Assembly: GCF_016905005.1 (NCBI RefSeq)
Contig: NZ_JADIKC010000002.1
Span: forward strand, 186,001 to 250,000
Origin: Dyella kyungheensis
GTDB lineage: Bacteria > Pseudomonadota > Gammaproteobacteria > Xanthomonadales > Rhodanobacteraceae
Length of the DNA: 64,000 nt
Direction of reading: 5' to 3'
Part shown: piece after piece, positions 1 through 8,374 of the stretch
Layout: each line of letters starts with the position of its first letter
Numbering within the stretch: the first letter of the stretch is position 1
Translations under genes and position numbers: made by a program
Notes under the pieces: generated by a model
Seen by the model: the letters and a program-made list of their open reading frames with translations, nothing else
Told to the model about the DNA's origin: nothing
Database searches by the model: none

Positions 1-880
1 ACACCATCAGGTCGTTGAGGAAGATCTTGTTCGTGCAGCGCAGGATCGAGGTGGGGTCGTCCATCACCACCATGCCTTCCTTCTCGGCGCGATGCGCGAA
101 GCGGTAGGTGTGGTTGTTGCTGGCGGTGGTTTCGCGGATGAACAGGCCGTCGTACTCGGCCAGGCGCTGGTAATCGTTCTTGCCGATGGGATCGACTTCG
201 ATGCCCAGTTCCTTGCCGGCGGCAATGAACGACTTCAGCGCCTTCTTGTTCGACGGCGGCATCGCCTCGTGCGGATCGATCAGCATGGCGATGTCGTAGC
301 GGAACTGCTTGCGCGCCTTGGGCTTGCGCCACAACTTCTTGCTGAAGCGATCGAGTTCCTCGGCGAAGGCGTCTTCCTGCGCATCGTCCAGGGTCTGCAG
401 GCCCACCGGCTTGATCGCGCTGATCTGCCACACGCGGTCGCGCTCGAACTCGATGCGCAGCAGCGGGCACGGGAACATTTCGAACACCTGGCGCGCAAGA
501 TCCTGCAGCGCGGGGTGAGCGGTCTGTCCGAAGTACACCAGGATGCCGAAGTCGGTGGTGTCACGGCCACCCGCCGGCAGGAAATGGGTGAGCTTGGCGC
601 TCAGATCCTCGATCTCCAGGCCGTACAGCGAGCGGCGGCGCAGATCGTTCACCGTGCGCACGGAAGGCATCACGCGGTGTCCGCGCGCTTCGGCCAGCAG
701 CGAGACGTAGTAGCCGGTGCCCAGGTACTTGTAGCTGCGGCACAGGTTGATGACATGCGTGCGCTCGTCGTCGACGCCGACGGGTTCGCGCAGGTAGTCC
801 ATCGCCGTGACCACGTCTGCGGAGGGGTAGTAGACACTCCAGTCGGAGGCCTTCTCGACAACCAGAACGAGACGAGTCAT
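1..880 (-). CDS. RimK-like ATP-grasp ligase with RLAN N-terminal domain (3' end beyond window)
   Basis: The reverse strand reads from ATG at 880 off the left edge for 293 codons without a stop, beginning MTRLVLVVEKASDWSVYYP. The N-terminal part, with blocks such as YKYLGTGYYVSLLAEARGH and later AEYDGLFIRETT, fits the RLAN (RimK-like ATP-grasp N-terminal) domain. That domain precedes an ATP-grasp fold in RimK-family glutamate-ligase-like proteins. The visible end (MDDPTSILRCTNKIFLNDLM) matches the start of the ATP-grasp half; the catalytic residues lie outside the window. A GNAT acetyltransferase lies divergently next door, a pairing known for this family. The substrate is not known. The gene is cut by the window edge, not by a mutation. 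Confidence 0.85.
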   Translation of the reverse strand, partial: MTRLVLVVEKASDWSVYYPSADVVTAMDYLREPVGVDDERTHVINLCRSYKYLGTGYYVSLLAEARGHRVMPSVRTVNDLRRRSLYGLEIEDLSAKLTHFLPAGGRDTTDFGILVYFGQTAHPALQDLARQVFEMFPCPLLRIEFERDRVWQISAIKPVGLQTLDDAQEDAFAEELDRFSKKLWRKPKARKQFRYDIAMLIDPHEAMPPSNKKALKSFIAAGKELGIEVDPIGKNDYQRLAEYDGLFIRETTASNNHTYRFAHRAEKEGMVVMDDPTSILRCTNKIFLNDLMV

Positions 881-1227
881 GACACCTCTGTCAAAGGGAA
901 CCGAGGAGTGTCGTCGCGCGGGAAACGAGGCGGCACAGCGCAAGGGGCGCAGTTTCGCACATGCATGGCGCGGCACAAGGCGGGTCGTCGGGCTGGCTCA
1001 TAGGCGGTTCAACCTTCGCGCGTGTGGTCCGGTTCCTCTGCAGCGCACTGAGCGCCCGCGCCGATCACTTCAGCACGGCAAAGCCTGCACCTTTTGCTTA
1101 CATTCGCTCCTCGCAAGGTGCCGAGATTGAACGAGTTCTGAAAACCGCCACAAGTCATCGTTGCCCCCGGGGGATGCGGGGACTACAGTGCCCCGCTTGT
1201 TTCATCCCGCCCGCGGAACCGCCCCTG
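881..1227. other. Divergent intergenic region, RimK-like / GNAT
   Basis: This 347-bp gap lies between the divergent RimK-like and GNAT genes and must hold both promoters. I see a short GC hairpin (GCGGGG at 1176-1181 with CCCCGC at 1191-1196) close to the GNAT start. There is no convincing promoter consensus, RNA gene or repeat. Open frames here do not resemble proteins. Confidence 0.5.
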
Positions 1228-1701
1228 ATGACACCCATGCCCGCGACCGCCGCCGTACGCGTGCGTCGTGCCGAACTCTCCGATCTCGATGACCTCGCTG
1301 CCCTGGAAGAGAGCAGCTTCGCCACCGATCGCCTGAGCCGGGCCCAGTACCGCCGCCATCTCGACAGCGAAAGCGCCCAGGTATTGGTCGCCAGCGCCAA
1401 TCATCGACACTTCCTCGGCACCGCGGTGGTGTTCTTCCGAAAAGGCACGCAGGTGGCGCGCCTGTATTCCATCGCCACCAAGAAGGAAGCCCGCGGCAAG
1501 GGCGTGGGTTCGGCGCTGCTCGAAGCGGCGGAAAAACTTGCCGCCCGCCGCCGCTGCGTATCGCTTCGACTCGAAGTGCGCACCGACAACGAGGACGCGA
1601 TGCGTCTGTACGAGCGGCTGGGGTACAGGCGCATCGGGCATTACGCGCGTTATTACGGCGATGGGGCGGATGCGTGGCGGTATGAGAAGGTGCTTGATTG
1701 A
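1228..1701 (+). CDS. GNAT family N-acetyltransferase (RimI-like)
   Basis: The 157-residue protein is a compact GNAT fold. It starts with the beta-1/alpha-1 segment VRVRRAELSDLDDLAALE. The acetyl-CoA loop is ARLYSIATKKEARGKGVGSALLEAAE, containing the R/Q-x-x-G-x-G/A core as RGKGVGS. It ends with the RimI-like LRLEVRTDNEDAMRLYERLGYRRIGHYARYY. RimI-type enzymes acetylate protein N-termini or small amines; the substrate here is unknown. ATG 1228 is chosen because homology begins there; the open frame reaches further upstream without family resemblance. It is divergent from the RimK-like gene, so joint action on a peptide or amino group is plausible but inferred. Confidence 0.85.
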   Translation: MTPMPATAAVRVRRAELSDLDDLAALEESSFATDRLSRAQYRRHLDSESAQVLVASANHRHFLGTAVVFFRKGTQVARLYSIATKKEARGKGVGSALLEAAEKLAARRRCVSLRLEVRTDNEDAMRLYERLGYRRIGHYARYYGDGADAWRYEKVLD

Positions 1702-1764
1702 GTCGGGTGGGGCGCTAAAAGTACTTGGGCGCTTTTCGAAGCGCGCTTCGAGGAAATCTTTCTG

Positions 1765-1812
1765 CGGGCACCCGCCCCTCACCCCGGCCCTCTCGCCGGA
1801 GGGGAGAGGAGA
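1765..1812. repeat. Short GC-rich intergenic repeat with hairpin
   Basis: The segment contains CCCCTC...CCGGAGGGGAG, an imperfect hairpin of the 'CCCTCACCCCGGCCCTCTC' type that is commonly dispersed in Xanthomonadales intergenic regions. It lies between the 3' end of the GNAT gene and the 3' end of the convergent membrane-protein gene. It could act as a transcript end. The repeat-family assignment is from memory of such sequences, and only one copy is seen here. Confidence 0.45.
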
Positions 1813-1832
1813 AGTGGTGTGCACCGCCAAGG

Positions 1833-2534
1833 CTAGAACGGTTGCGCGATCCGCTGCACCGTCGCTTCATCCGGCCGCGCCACCAGCGCCCCCGTGCGCA
1901 TCAGGCTCACCGTGTAGTGACCCTGGTCCACCAACGGCAGAAACACGCCGCTGCCGAACAACACATCCACATCCGGCACCCATTGCGGGTATTGCTTGTG
2001 CAGGTCGAGCAAGTCGAAGCCACCCGCTTCGCGAAAATCGATCACCGTCCGCGCACCGTGCATTTCATCGTTGGGATCGTCATAGCGACCCGACAGCCGG
2101 TCGAGGCGATACAGCGGCGGCAGGCCCGCCAGCATCGCCGGCAGTTTCCACTTCAGCACCACGGCCTCGACGCGCCATGCGTCGCCGGCCACTTCCACGC
2201 GTCGGGTAGCACCGTCCGGCCAGTGCAGCACCAGCGACCAGCGCTGAGGGGACAAAATGCGCGCGTCGATCTCCACCACCGGCGTTTCCTCGCTGAGCAG
2301 GCGATAGCCGCGCAGCGCCACGCCCATGCCGGCCAGCAACAGCGTGATGGCAAAACCCGCGATCAGCAGCACGGCGCGGCCCACCGCTGCCAGCCGTTGC
2401 TGGTCATCCAGACGCTGGCGCAAGGCCACCAGCTGAAACAGGGTGAACATCAGGGCGACCACCGCCAGGATCAGCAGGATCGTCGAAGGGAGGCGCAGCA
2501 GCGCGGTCCAGTCCATCGTGTACTTCTTGGGCAT
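1833..2534 (-). CDS. Conserved inner-membrane protein of unknown function
   Basis: The 233-residue protein has two hydrophobic segments near the N-terminus, roughly residues 15-37 (LPSTILLILAVVALMFTLFQLV) and 52-75 (AVLLIAGFAITLLLAGMGVALRGY). A soluble domain of about 155 residues follows, starting at the VVEIDARILSPQRWSLVLHWPDG block, with predicted beta strands. No catalytic motif is visible. Related Xanthomonadales proteins carry loose labels such as 'multidrug transporter', but nothing here supports transport. Start alternatives are the first Met or the Met six residues later (MDWTALL). It is monocistronic and convergent with the GNAT gene. Confidence 0.65.
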   Translation of the reverse strand: MPKKYTMDWTALLRLPSTILLILAVVALMFTLFQLVALRQRLDDQQRLAAVGRAVLLIAGFAITLLLAGMGVALRGYRLLSEETPVVEIDARILSPQRWSLVLHWPDGATRRVEVAGDAWRVEAVVLKWKLPAMLAGLPPLYRLDRLSGRYDDPNDEMHGARTVIDFREAGGFDLLDLHKQYPQWVPDVDVLFGSGVFLPLVDQGHYTVSLMRTGALVARPDEATVQRIAQPF

Positions 2535-2671
2535 TCAAACCGCGCGGGGCGGCGACGGCGGCATCATAACGGCTGGCGCGGCGGCGACGGCCGCTGAACG
2601 CCCAAAATCCTTTGCTCGCCACGTTTTCGGGGCTTGCCTATACTGCCGGGGTTCCCGCCGGATACCCCGAC

Positions 2672-3043
2672 ATGCGCCGATCACTCCTGCTGCTTCCGCT
2701 GTGCACCGTTTTTGCCTTGCTCGCCGGATGCGGCAACAAGGGCCCGCTCTATATGCCCAAGGCCACACCGGCGGCCACCGTGCACCCGGCGCCGGCGAAG
2801 CCGGCCGTTGCGGCACCCGCCGTCGCCGCGCCTGCGCCGGTGCACGGCTTCGTCACCGAGATGACGGCGTTCGATGCATTCATCGCCACGCATCCCACGC
2901 CCGAGCAGTTCAAGGCGGCGTATCCGGATGTGCTGCTGGTGCTGCCCGGCACCATTGCCACGCGTGAGATGCGCAGCGACAACAGCCGTTATTTCGCCGA
3001 ACTGGACGCCAACGGCCGGATCACCGGCGGCAAGTTCATGTAA
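2672..3043 (+). CDS. lptM: LptM-like lipoprotein with C-terminal extension
   Basis: The signal peptide MRRSLLLLPLCTVFALLAGC has a lipobox LAGC at Cys20. It is followed immediately by GNKGPLYMP, the hallmark of LptM (YifL), a small outer-membrane lipoprotein that assists LptD-LptE maturation in lipopolysaccharide export. Its position directly before dapF is the conserved one. Unlike typical LptM of 60-70 residues, this protein has 123. After an Ala/Pro-rich linker (about 30-68) it carries an extra segment of about 55 residues (VTEMTAFDAFIATHPTPEQFKAAYPDV and onward). The stop codon overlaps the dapF start by one base (TAATG), implying coupled translation. Confidence 0.75.
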   Translation: MRRSLLLLPLCTVFALLAGCGNKGPLYMPKATPAATVHPAPAKPAVAAPAVAAPAPVHGFVTEMTAFDAFIATHPTPEQFKAAYPDVLLVLPGTIATREMRSDNSRYFAELDANGRITGGKFM

Positions 3044-3876
3044 TGAAGCTTTCGTTCTCCAAGATGCACGGCATCGGCAACGACTTCGTGATGGTCGATT
3101 GCCGCCAGCGCGCGTTTCCGCTCAATGAAGAGCAGATCCGCGCGATTGCCGATCGCCGCACCGGCGTCGGCTTCGACCAGCTGATCAGCATCGAGCGGCC
3201 GCGCGACACCTCGTGTGCCTTCTACTACGGCATCTGGAACGCCGATGGCACGCCGTCGGGCCAATGCGGCAACGGCGTGCGCTGCGTGGCGGCATGGCTG
3301 CATCGCGCCGGCGAGCTCTCGATCGGCGACACCGTGCGGCTGGAGAGCCCGTCCGGCCCGGTGACGGTCCGGCTCAGCGGCCCCGGCGAAGTGACGGTCG
3401 ACATGGGCGTGCCGACGCTGGAGCCCGAGCGCATTCCGTTCCGCGCGGACGCGCAGGCGGAGCGTTACTCCATCGACGTGGGCGGCGACGTGCTGGAGAT
3501 CGGCGCGGTGTCGATGGGCAATCCGCACGCCGTGATGGTGGTGGCGGATCTGCAGGCACCCTTGCTGTATCGCATCGGCCCCCTGCTCACCAGCCACAGC
3601 CGGTTCCCCAAGGGCGCCAACAGCGGCTTCGTACAGCCGATCGACCGCGGCCAGGTGCGCCTGCGCGTGCATGAACGCGGCAGCGGCTGGACGCTGGCCT
3701 GCGGCACCGGCGCCTGCGCCGCGATGGCGGTGCTGCGCCTGCGCGGCGAGGTCGACGAGAAAGTACAGGTGACGCTGCCCGGGGGCACCTTGACCATCGA
3801 GTGGGTGGGGCCGGGCCACACCCTGTGGATGACCGGACCGGCCACCTTCGTTTTCGAAGGGGAATGGCTGGGCTGA
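3043..3876 (+). CDS. dapF: Diaminopimelate epimerase
   Basis: DapF converts LL-diaminopimelate to the meso form for lysine and peptidoglycan synthesis in the cytoplasm. The 277-residue length is normal. The two cysteines acting as acid and base are present: Cys75 in GQCGNGVRC and Cys220 in LACGTGACAA. The N-terminus KMHGIGNDFVMVD is diagnostic. The start overlaps the lptM stop (TAATG), and DUF484 and xerC follow, the arrangement known across gammaproteobacteria. Nothing looks damaged. Confidence 0.98.
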   Translation: MKLSFSKMHGIGNDFVMVDCRQRAFPLNEEQIRAIADRRTGVGFDQLISIERPRDTSCAFYYGIWNADGTPSGQCGNGVRCVAAWLHRAGELSIGDTVRLESPSGPVTVRLSGPGEVTVDMGVPTLEPERIPFRADAQAERYSIDVGGDVLEIGAVSMGNPHAVMVVADLQAPLLYRIGPLLTSHSRFPKGANSGFVQPIDRGQVRLRVHERGSGWTLACGTGACAAMAVLRLRGEVDEKVQVTLPGGTLTIEWVGPGHTLWMTGPATFVFEGEWLG

Positions 3877-3960
3877 CGCGGTTTCCTGTCCGCGTCGGTT
3901 GAAGCCGGTTGCCGAACACCGCACACTCGGGCCGCAACGCATCACTCCTCCGAGGTAGTC

Positions 3961-4644
3961 ATGTCCGAAACCGCCATTGTCGACACGCTTTCCGCCAGCG
4001 ACGTCGCGGCTTTCCTGCGGCACCATCCGGAGTTCCTGACCGACTATCCCGACATCGCCGCCCAGCTCACGCTGCCGCGCGAGCAGGGACGGGTGGCCTC
4101 GCTGGCCGTCTATCAGCTGCAAAGCCTGCGCGAGAAGAACGCGGAGCTGGAAAAGCAGCTCGCCGGACTCATCGACATTGCCGCCGACAACGAGCGGTTG
4201 ATGCAGCGCGTGCACGAACTCAATCTCGCCGTGCTGCGCGCCGGCACGCCCGCCGTGGCCGCGCGCAGCGTGGTGGCGCGACTGTCCGAGGATTTCCAGA
4301 CCGACCAGGTCCGGCTGATGCTGTTCGGCCCGATTGGCCTGCCGCCGGCCGATTGGCTGGTGCATATTCCGGGCGGGCGCTCGCAGGTGCCGGAGTTTTC
4401 GGATTTCCTGGCCCATCACGAGCCGGTGGCTGGCCGTCTCTCGGCCGAGCGGCTGTACCGCCTGTTCGGCGATCACGCGCCGGAGATCCGCTCCGCCGCG
4501 ATGATGCCGCTGGGCGAGTTCGGCATCCTGGCCATCGGCAGCGGCGATGCCGACCATTTCCAGCCGGGCATGGGCACGGTGTTCCTGAAGATGATCGCGG
4601 GCACCGTCACTGCTGCGCTGCGCCGCGCCCAAGAAGTCATGTAA
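3961..4644 (+). CDS. DUF484 family protein
   Basis: The 227-residue protein opens with LSASDVAAFLRHHPEFLTDYPDIAAQLTLPRE, the typical DUF484 N-terminus, followed by a coiled-coil stretch around residues 50-90 and a GAF-like C-terminal half (SAAMMPLGEFGILAIGSGDADHFQPGMGTVFLKMI). Its biochemical role is unknown. It is almost always encoded between dapF and xerC, as here, with only four bases before xerC. A Shine-Dalgarno-like gag-g precedes ATG 3961. Confidence 0.93.
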   Translation: MSETAIVDTLSASDVAAFLRHHPEFLTDYPDIAAQLTLPREQGRVASLAVYQLQSLREKNAELEKQLAGLIDIAADNERLMQRVHELNLAVLRAGTPAVAARSVVARLSEDFQTDQVRLMLFGPIGLPPADWLVHIPGGRSQVPEFSDFLAHHEPVAGRLSAERLYRLFGDHAPEIRSAAMMPLGEFGILAIGSGDADHFQPGMGTVFLKMIAGTVTAALRRAQEVM

Positions 4645-4648
4645 CAGC

Positions 4649-5536
4649 ATGTCCAACCCGCAGGCCCAGGTCGATGCCTGGCTTTCGCGACTCGCGGGAG
4701 AACGGCAGGCGTCGGCGCATACGGTGGACGGTTACCGCCGCGATCTGGCCAAATTGCTGCGTTGGATGGAGGCGCAGGGCATCGCCGGCTTCAGTGCACT
4801 CGAATCCAACCGCATGCGCGGCTTCGTCGCTGCCGAGCATCGTGCAGGTCTATCGCCGAAGAGCCTGCAGCGCCTGTTGTCGTCCTGTCGCAGCCTGTTC
4901 CGCCAGCTCACCCGCGAAGGCCTGCTCGATCACGATCCGCTGGCCGGCGTGCGCGGTCCGAAGGTGCACCGCAAGCTGCCGCAGGTGCTCGACGTCGATG
5001 AAGCCACCGCGCTGGTGGAAACGCAAAGCGAAGGCGCGCTGAACCTGCGCGACCGCGCGATGCTGGAACTGTTCTATTCCTCGGGCCTGCGCCTGTCCGA
5101 GCTGACCTGCCTGCGCTGGATCGATCTGGATGTGCATGCCGGCGAAGTACGCGTACTCGGCAAGGGCAACAAGACACGCATCGTGCCGGTGGGTCGCCAC
5201 GCGATAGCCGCGCTGCGCGCGCTGGGCGAAGCGGAAGGCGTGGTGCCCGAACAGCCCGTATTCAAAGGCCGGGGCGGGGCGCCGATCAATCCGCGCACCG
5301 TGCAGTTGCGGCTGAAGACGCTGGCCATGCAGCAGGGCATGGCCAAGCGCATCCATCCGCACTTGCTGCGGCATACCTTTGCCAGCCACATGCTGGAATC
5401 CTCCGGCGACCTGCGTGCGGTGCAGGAATTGCTGGGCCACGCCGACATCGCTACCACCCAGATCTACACGCACCTGGATTTCCAGTACCTGGCCAAGGTC
5501 TACGACGCGGCACACCCGCGCGCCAAGCGGAAGTGA
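4649..5536 (+). CDS. xerC: Site-specific tyrosine recombinase XerC
   Basis: XerC acts with XerD at dif to resolve chromosome dimers, activated by FtsK at the septum; FtsK is also encoded in this window. The 295-residue protein has an N-terminal SAM-like DNA-binding domain (about 1-105) and a catalytic domain. The catalytic residues are all visible: Arg148 (SSGLRLSEL), Lys172 (GKGNKTR), His238 and Arg241 ([10 protein letters not shown]), His264 (LGHADI) and nucleophile Tyr273 (TTQIYTH). The dapF-DUF484-xerC context marks it as the housekeeping enzyme, not a phage integrase. Confidence 0.97.
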   Translation: MSNPQAQVDAWLSRLAGERQASAHTVDGYRRDLAKLLRWMEAQGIAGFSALESNRMRGFVAAEHRAGLSPKSLQRLLSSCRSLFRQLTREGLLDHDPLAGVRGPKVHRKLPQVLDVDEATALVETQSEGALNLRDRAMLELFYSSGLRLSELTCLRWIDLDVHAGEVRVLGKGNKTRIVPVGRHAIAALRALGEAEGVVPEQPVFKGRGGAPINPRTVQLRLKTLAMQQGMAKRIHPHLLRHTFASHMLESSGDLRAVQELLGHADIATTQIYTHLDFQYLAKVYDAAHPRAKRK

Positions 5537-5610
5537 CGAACCGGGCCCCGCGGCTTGGTTTCCGCTGCCCCGGCCCCACCTCTGGCGAATTCACTCTTTA
5601 CGGAGTCCCC

Positions 5611-6144
5611 ATGGAATCCTTTCACGCCACCACCATCGTCTCGGTGCGCCGCAACGGACAGGTCGTGATCGGCGGCGACGGCCAGGTCACCCTCGGCAAC
5701 ACGGTGATGAAGGCCAACGCCCGCAAGATCCGCCGCCTCGGCAAAGGCAATGTCATCGCCGGTTTCGCCGGCGCCACCGCCGACGCCTTCACCCTGTTCG
5801 AGCTGTTCGAGCAGAAGCTGGACAAGCACGGCGGCAACCTCACCCGCGCCGCGGTGGAACTGGCCAAGGAGTGGCGCACCGACCGCCGCCTGGGCCGCCT
5901 GGAAGCCATGCTCGCCGTGGCCGACAAGGAAGCCTCGCTGCTGATCTCCGGCAACGGTGACGTGCTGGAACCCGAACATGGCCTGATCGCCATCGGTTCG
6001 GGCGGCCCGTATGCGCAATCCGCTGCACTGGCGCTGCTGGAAAACACCGAGATGGATTCGCGCGCCATCGTCGAGCGTGCGCTGAAGATCGCCGGCGACA
6101 TCTGCATCTATACCAACCACAACACCACGATCGAGGAGCTGTAA
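5611..6144 (+). CDS. hslV: ATP-dependent protease HslV, peptidase subunit
   Basis: HslV forms the proteolytic double hexamer of the HslUV (ClpYQ) heat-shock protease. ATG 5611 is chosen because it gives the short propeptide MESFHA followed by [20 protein letters not shown]. The first Thr (residue 7) would be the N-terminal nucleophile after processing. The open frame continues upstream but without family similarity. The 177-residue length is normal. hslU follows after 80 bp. No clear heat-shock promoter was identified in the 74 bp after xerC. Confidence 0.97.
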   Translation: MESFHATTIVSVRRNGQVVIGGDGQVTLGNTVMKANARKIRRLGKGNVIAGFAGATADAFTLFELFEQKLDKHGGNLTRAAVELAKEWRTDRRLGRLEAMLAVADKEASLLISGNGDVLEPEHGLIAIGSGGPYAQSAALALLENTEMDSRAIVERALKIAGDICIYTNHNTTIEEL

Positions 6145-6171
6145 GCGCACGGCGCGACGGCTCTTGGTCCG

Positions 6172-6196
6172 GTCGTTCCCGCCGATGCGGAACGAC
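6172..6196. other. Intercistronic hairpin, hslV-hslU
   Basis: A perfect 8-bp inverted repeat, GTCGTTCC (6172-6179) and GGAACGAC (6189-6196), separated by 9 bases, lies in the hslV-hslU spacer. No T-run follows. It may stabilise or process mRNA and need not terminate transcription; its role is inferred only. Confidence 0.4.
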
Positions 6197-6224
6197 GGCG
6201 AAAACTCATCTTTCCGGTGAACTC

Positions 6225-7562
6225 ATGTCCGAACTTACTCCCCGCGAAATCGTCAACGAACTCGACCGCTACATCATCGGCCAGCACGACGCCAAGCGCG
6301 CCGTGGCCATTGCCCTGCGCAACCGCTGGCGCCGCATGCAGCTGGAACCGGGCCTGCGCGACGAAGTGACGCCCAAGAACATCCTGATGATCGGTCCCAC
6401 CGGCGTGGGCAAGACCGAAATCGCCCGCCGCCTCGCCACGCTGGCCAATGCGCCGTTCGTGAAGGTGGAAGCCACCAAGTTCACCGAGGTGGGCTATGTG
6501 GGCAAGGATGTCGAATCGATCGTGCGCGACCTCGCCGACGTGGCCTACAAGCTCACCCGCGAGCAGGCCATGAAGCGCGTGCGCACCCAGGCCGAAGACC
6601 GCGCCGAAGATCGCATCCTCGACGCACTGCTGCCGCGCCGCCAGTCGCCCTCCGACTGGTCGCACGATGCCGCGCCCAACAACGAACAGAGCGATACGCG
6701 GCAGAAACTGCGCAAGCAGCTGCGCGAGGGAGCCCTGGACGACCGCGAGATCGAGCTGGATTTCGCCACCAACGTCGGTGTGGAAATCATGTCGCCGCCG
6801 GGCATGGAGGAAATGGGTCAGCAGCTGCGCCAGATGTTCCAGAACATGGGCGGCGCCAAGACCCAGCAGCGCAAGGTCGCGATCAAGGCCGCGCGCCCCA
6901 TGCTGGTGGAAGAAGAAGCCGCCAAGCTGCTCAACGAGGAAGAAGTGCGCGCCCAGGCCATGCAGTCGGCCGAGCAGAACGGCATCGTCTTCATCGACGA
7001 GATCGACAAGATCGCCCAGCGCTCCGAGTGGGGCGGTGCCGGCGTCAGCCGCGAAGGCGTGCAGCGCGACCTGCTGCCGCTGGTGGAAGGCTCGACCGTG
7101 TCGACCAAGTACGGCCCGATCAAGACCGACCACATGCTGTTCATCGCCTCCGGCGCGTTCTCGCTGGCCAAGCCCTCGGACCTGATTCCGGAGCTGCAGG
7201 GCCGCCTGCCGATCCGCGTGGAGCTATCGGCGCTGTCGGTCGGCGACTTCAAGCGCATCCTGCGCGAGCCGCATAACGCCTTGACCAAGCAGTACATCGC
7301 GCTGCTGGGCACGGAGGGCGTGACGATCCATTTCACCGAGGAGGGCATCGACCGACTGGCCGAGGTCGCTTTCCAGGTCAATGAGCGGACCGAGAACATC
7401 GGCGCCCGCCGCCTGCACACGGTGATCGAGCGCCTTTTGGAGAAGATCTCCTACGAAGCTGCTGACAAATCCGGCGAAAACTACACGATCGACGCCGAAT
7501 ATGTAGATAAAAACCTCGGCGTGCTGGTCCAGGACGAAGATTTGTCGCGTTACATCCTGTAA
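6225..7562 (+). CDS. hslU: HslUV protease ATPase subunit HslU
   Basis: HslU is the AAA+ unfoldase that feeds substrates to HslV. The 445-residue protein carries the N-terminal [33 protein letters not shown], Walker [16 protein letters not shown], the pore-loop region [11 protein letters not shown], Walker [12 protein letters not shown] and the sensor-2 helix [19 protein letters not shown]. The C-terminal tail EDLSRYIL is the HslV-activating peptide. The I-domain insertion between Walker A and B is present (about residues 105-235). It pairs with hslV immediately upstream. Confidence 0.98.
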   Translation: MSELTPREIVNELDRYIIGQHDAKRAVAIALRNRWRRMQLEPGLRDEVTPKNILMIGPTGVGKTEIARRLATLANAPFVKVEATKFTEVGYVGKDVESIVRDLADVAYKLTREQAMKRVRTQAEDRAEDRILDALLPRRQSPSDWSHDAAPNNEQSDTRQKLRKQLREGALDDREIELDFATNVGVEIMSPPGMEEMGQQLRQMFQNMGGAKTQQRKVAIKAARPMLVEEEAAKLLNEEEVRAQAMQSAEQNGIVFIDEIDKIAQRSEWGGAGVSREGVQRDLLPLVEGSTVSTKYGPIKTDHMLFIASGAFSLAKPSDLIPELQGRLPIRVELSALSVGDFKRILREPHNALTKQYIALLGTEGVTIHFTEEGIDRLAEVAFQVNERTENIGARRLHTVIERLLEKISYEAADKSGENYTIDAEYVDKNLGVLVQDEDLSRYIL

Positions 7563-7598
7563 ACAAGGGGAAAGCCCCGGGCTGGTAAAATTTTGACC

Positions 7599-8213
7599 AT
7601 GGGAAATGTGATTGAACTGAAGACCACCGGCCAGCGAGCCCAGCTGCGTGAAGCGCAGCAACAGCATCAGCTGATCCGGTTATGGCGCGGCGAACTCGAA
7701 CACGGCAGCTTCTGTGGTTACGTGGGCGGGGTTGGCCGTGAATTCTTTCTGCTGTGGGTCGTCGGCGACGGCATCACTTATGACGGCATGTATGTGATGC
7801 GTCACCGCGATGTTTCCGAATTGGAAGCACCGGACAAACACGCGCCCTTCATGGAAAAGGCCCTGGTGCTCAAGCACCTGATGCCGCGCACGCCGCGGGG
7901 CTTCCCGCTGGACGACATCCGCAGCGTCATCCAGGCCGCTGCCGCGCAGGCGCCGGTGATCGGCGTGCACGTGGACAGCGAGGATGAGGCCGAGGTTTGT
8001 TACATCGGCCGGCTGATCAGCGTGGAAGAAGACGGCTTCAACATGCAGGAGATTTCGCCCGACGCGGAATGGCTGCGCGAGGCGTCGTTCTTCTCGTGGG
8101 ATGAGGTATCCACGGTGAGCATCGAGGACGGCTACGCGACGTCGCTGCTGGCTGTAGCCGGTACGCCGCCGCCGCTGGAGCAGGGCGACTCGGGTGTGGA
8201 GCACGCGCAGTAA
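7599..8213 (+). CDS. Conserved hypothetical protein (Xanthomonadales)
   Basis: The 204-residue soluble protein has no recognisable catalytic motif. Visible features are an N-terminal helix (QRAQLREAQQQHQLIRLWRGELEHG) and a mixed alpha/beta middle with VGGVGREFFLLWVVGDGITYDGMYVMRHRDVSELEAP. A C-terminal part reads VCYIGRLISVEEDGFNMQEISPDAEW, resembling a small beta-barrel segment. ATG 7599 is preferred over the TTG six bases upstream. It follows hslU by 36 bp in the same direction, so it may be the last gene of the hslVU transcript, which ends at the terminator at 8236. I do not recognise its function. Confidence 0.7.
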   Translation: MGNVIELKTTGQRAQLREAQQQHQLIRLWRGELEHGSFCGYVGGVGREFFLLWVVGDGITYDGMYVMRHRDVSELEAPDKHAPFMEKALVLKHLMPRTPRGFPLDDIRSVIQAAAAQAPVIGVHVDSEDEAEVCYIGRLISVEEDGFNMQEISPDAEWLREASFFSWDEVSTVSIEDGYATSLLAVAGTPPPLEQGDSGVEHAQ

Positions 8214-8235
8214 GGTTTTTGCTGATTCGGATATG

Positions 8236-8266
8236 AAAAGGCCGCCTAGAGGGCGGCCTTTTTTTG
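8236..8266 (+). terminator. Rho-independent terminator after the hslVU region
   Basis: The stem AAGGCCGCC / GGGCGGCCTT with a TAGA loop is followed by an unbroken T-run at 8259-8265. It lies 22 bases after the stop of the 204-residue gene and should end that transcript. Confidence 0.9.
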
Positions 8267-8370
8267 CTCGTCATTCCGGCGCAGGCCGGAATCCAGTAGC
8301 GAGCAGGAAGGGTTGTCGCGAAAGCCTGCTGCACCGTCACTGGATTCCGGCGTACGCCGGAATGACGAGC
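8266..8370. repeat. Long palindromic intergenic repeat (GTCATTCCGG type), copy 1
   Basis: The element has inverted ends: GCTCGTCATTCCGGCG at the left and its complement at the right. Each end is itself a small palindrome (CCGGCGCAGGCCGG, CCGGCGTACGCCGG) adjoining ATCCAGT/ACTGGAT. The centre carries GGTTGTCGCG. A second copy with the same layout lies at 17727-17824. No transposase is nearby, so it is a non-autonomous REP/BIME-like element by structure. Confidence 0.75.
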
Positions 8371-8374
8371 GGAG

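Noticed and set aside
92-1003. A 303-codon forward open frame at the left edge
   Set aside because: It is opposite the RimK-like gene and ends in unrelated sequence; the reverse strand encodes a recognisable RLAN domain.
4649-5536. Phage or integron integrase
   Set aside because: Context between DUF484 and hslV and the XerC-type N-domain mark it as the housekeeping recombinase; no att sites or phage genes are near.
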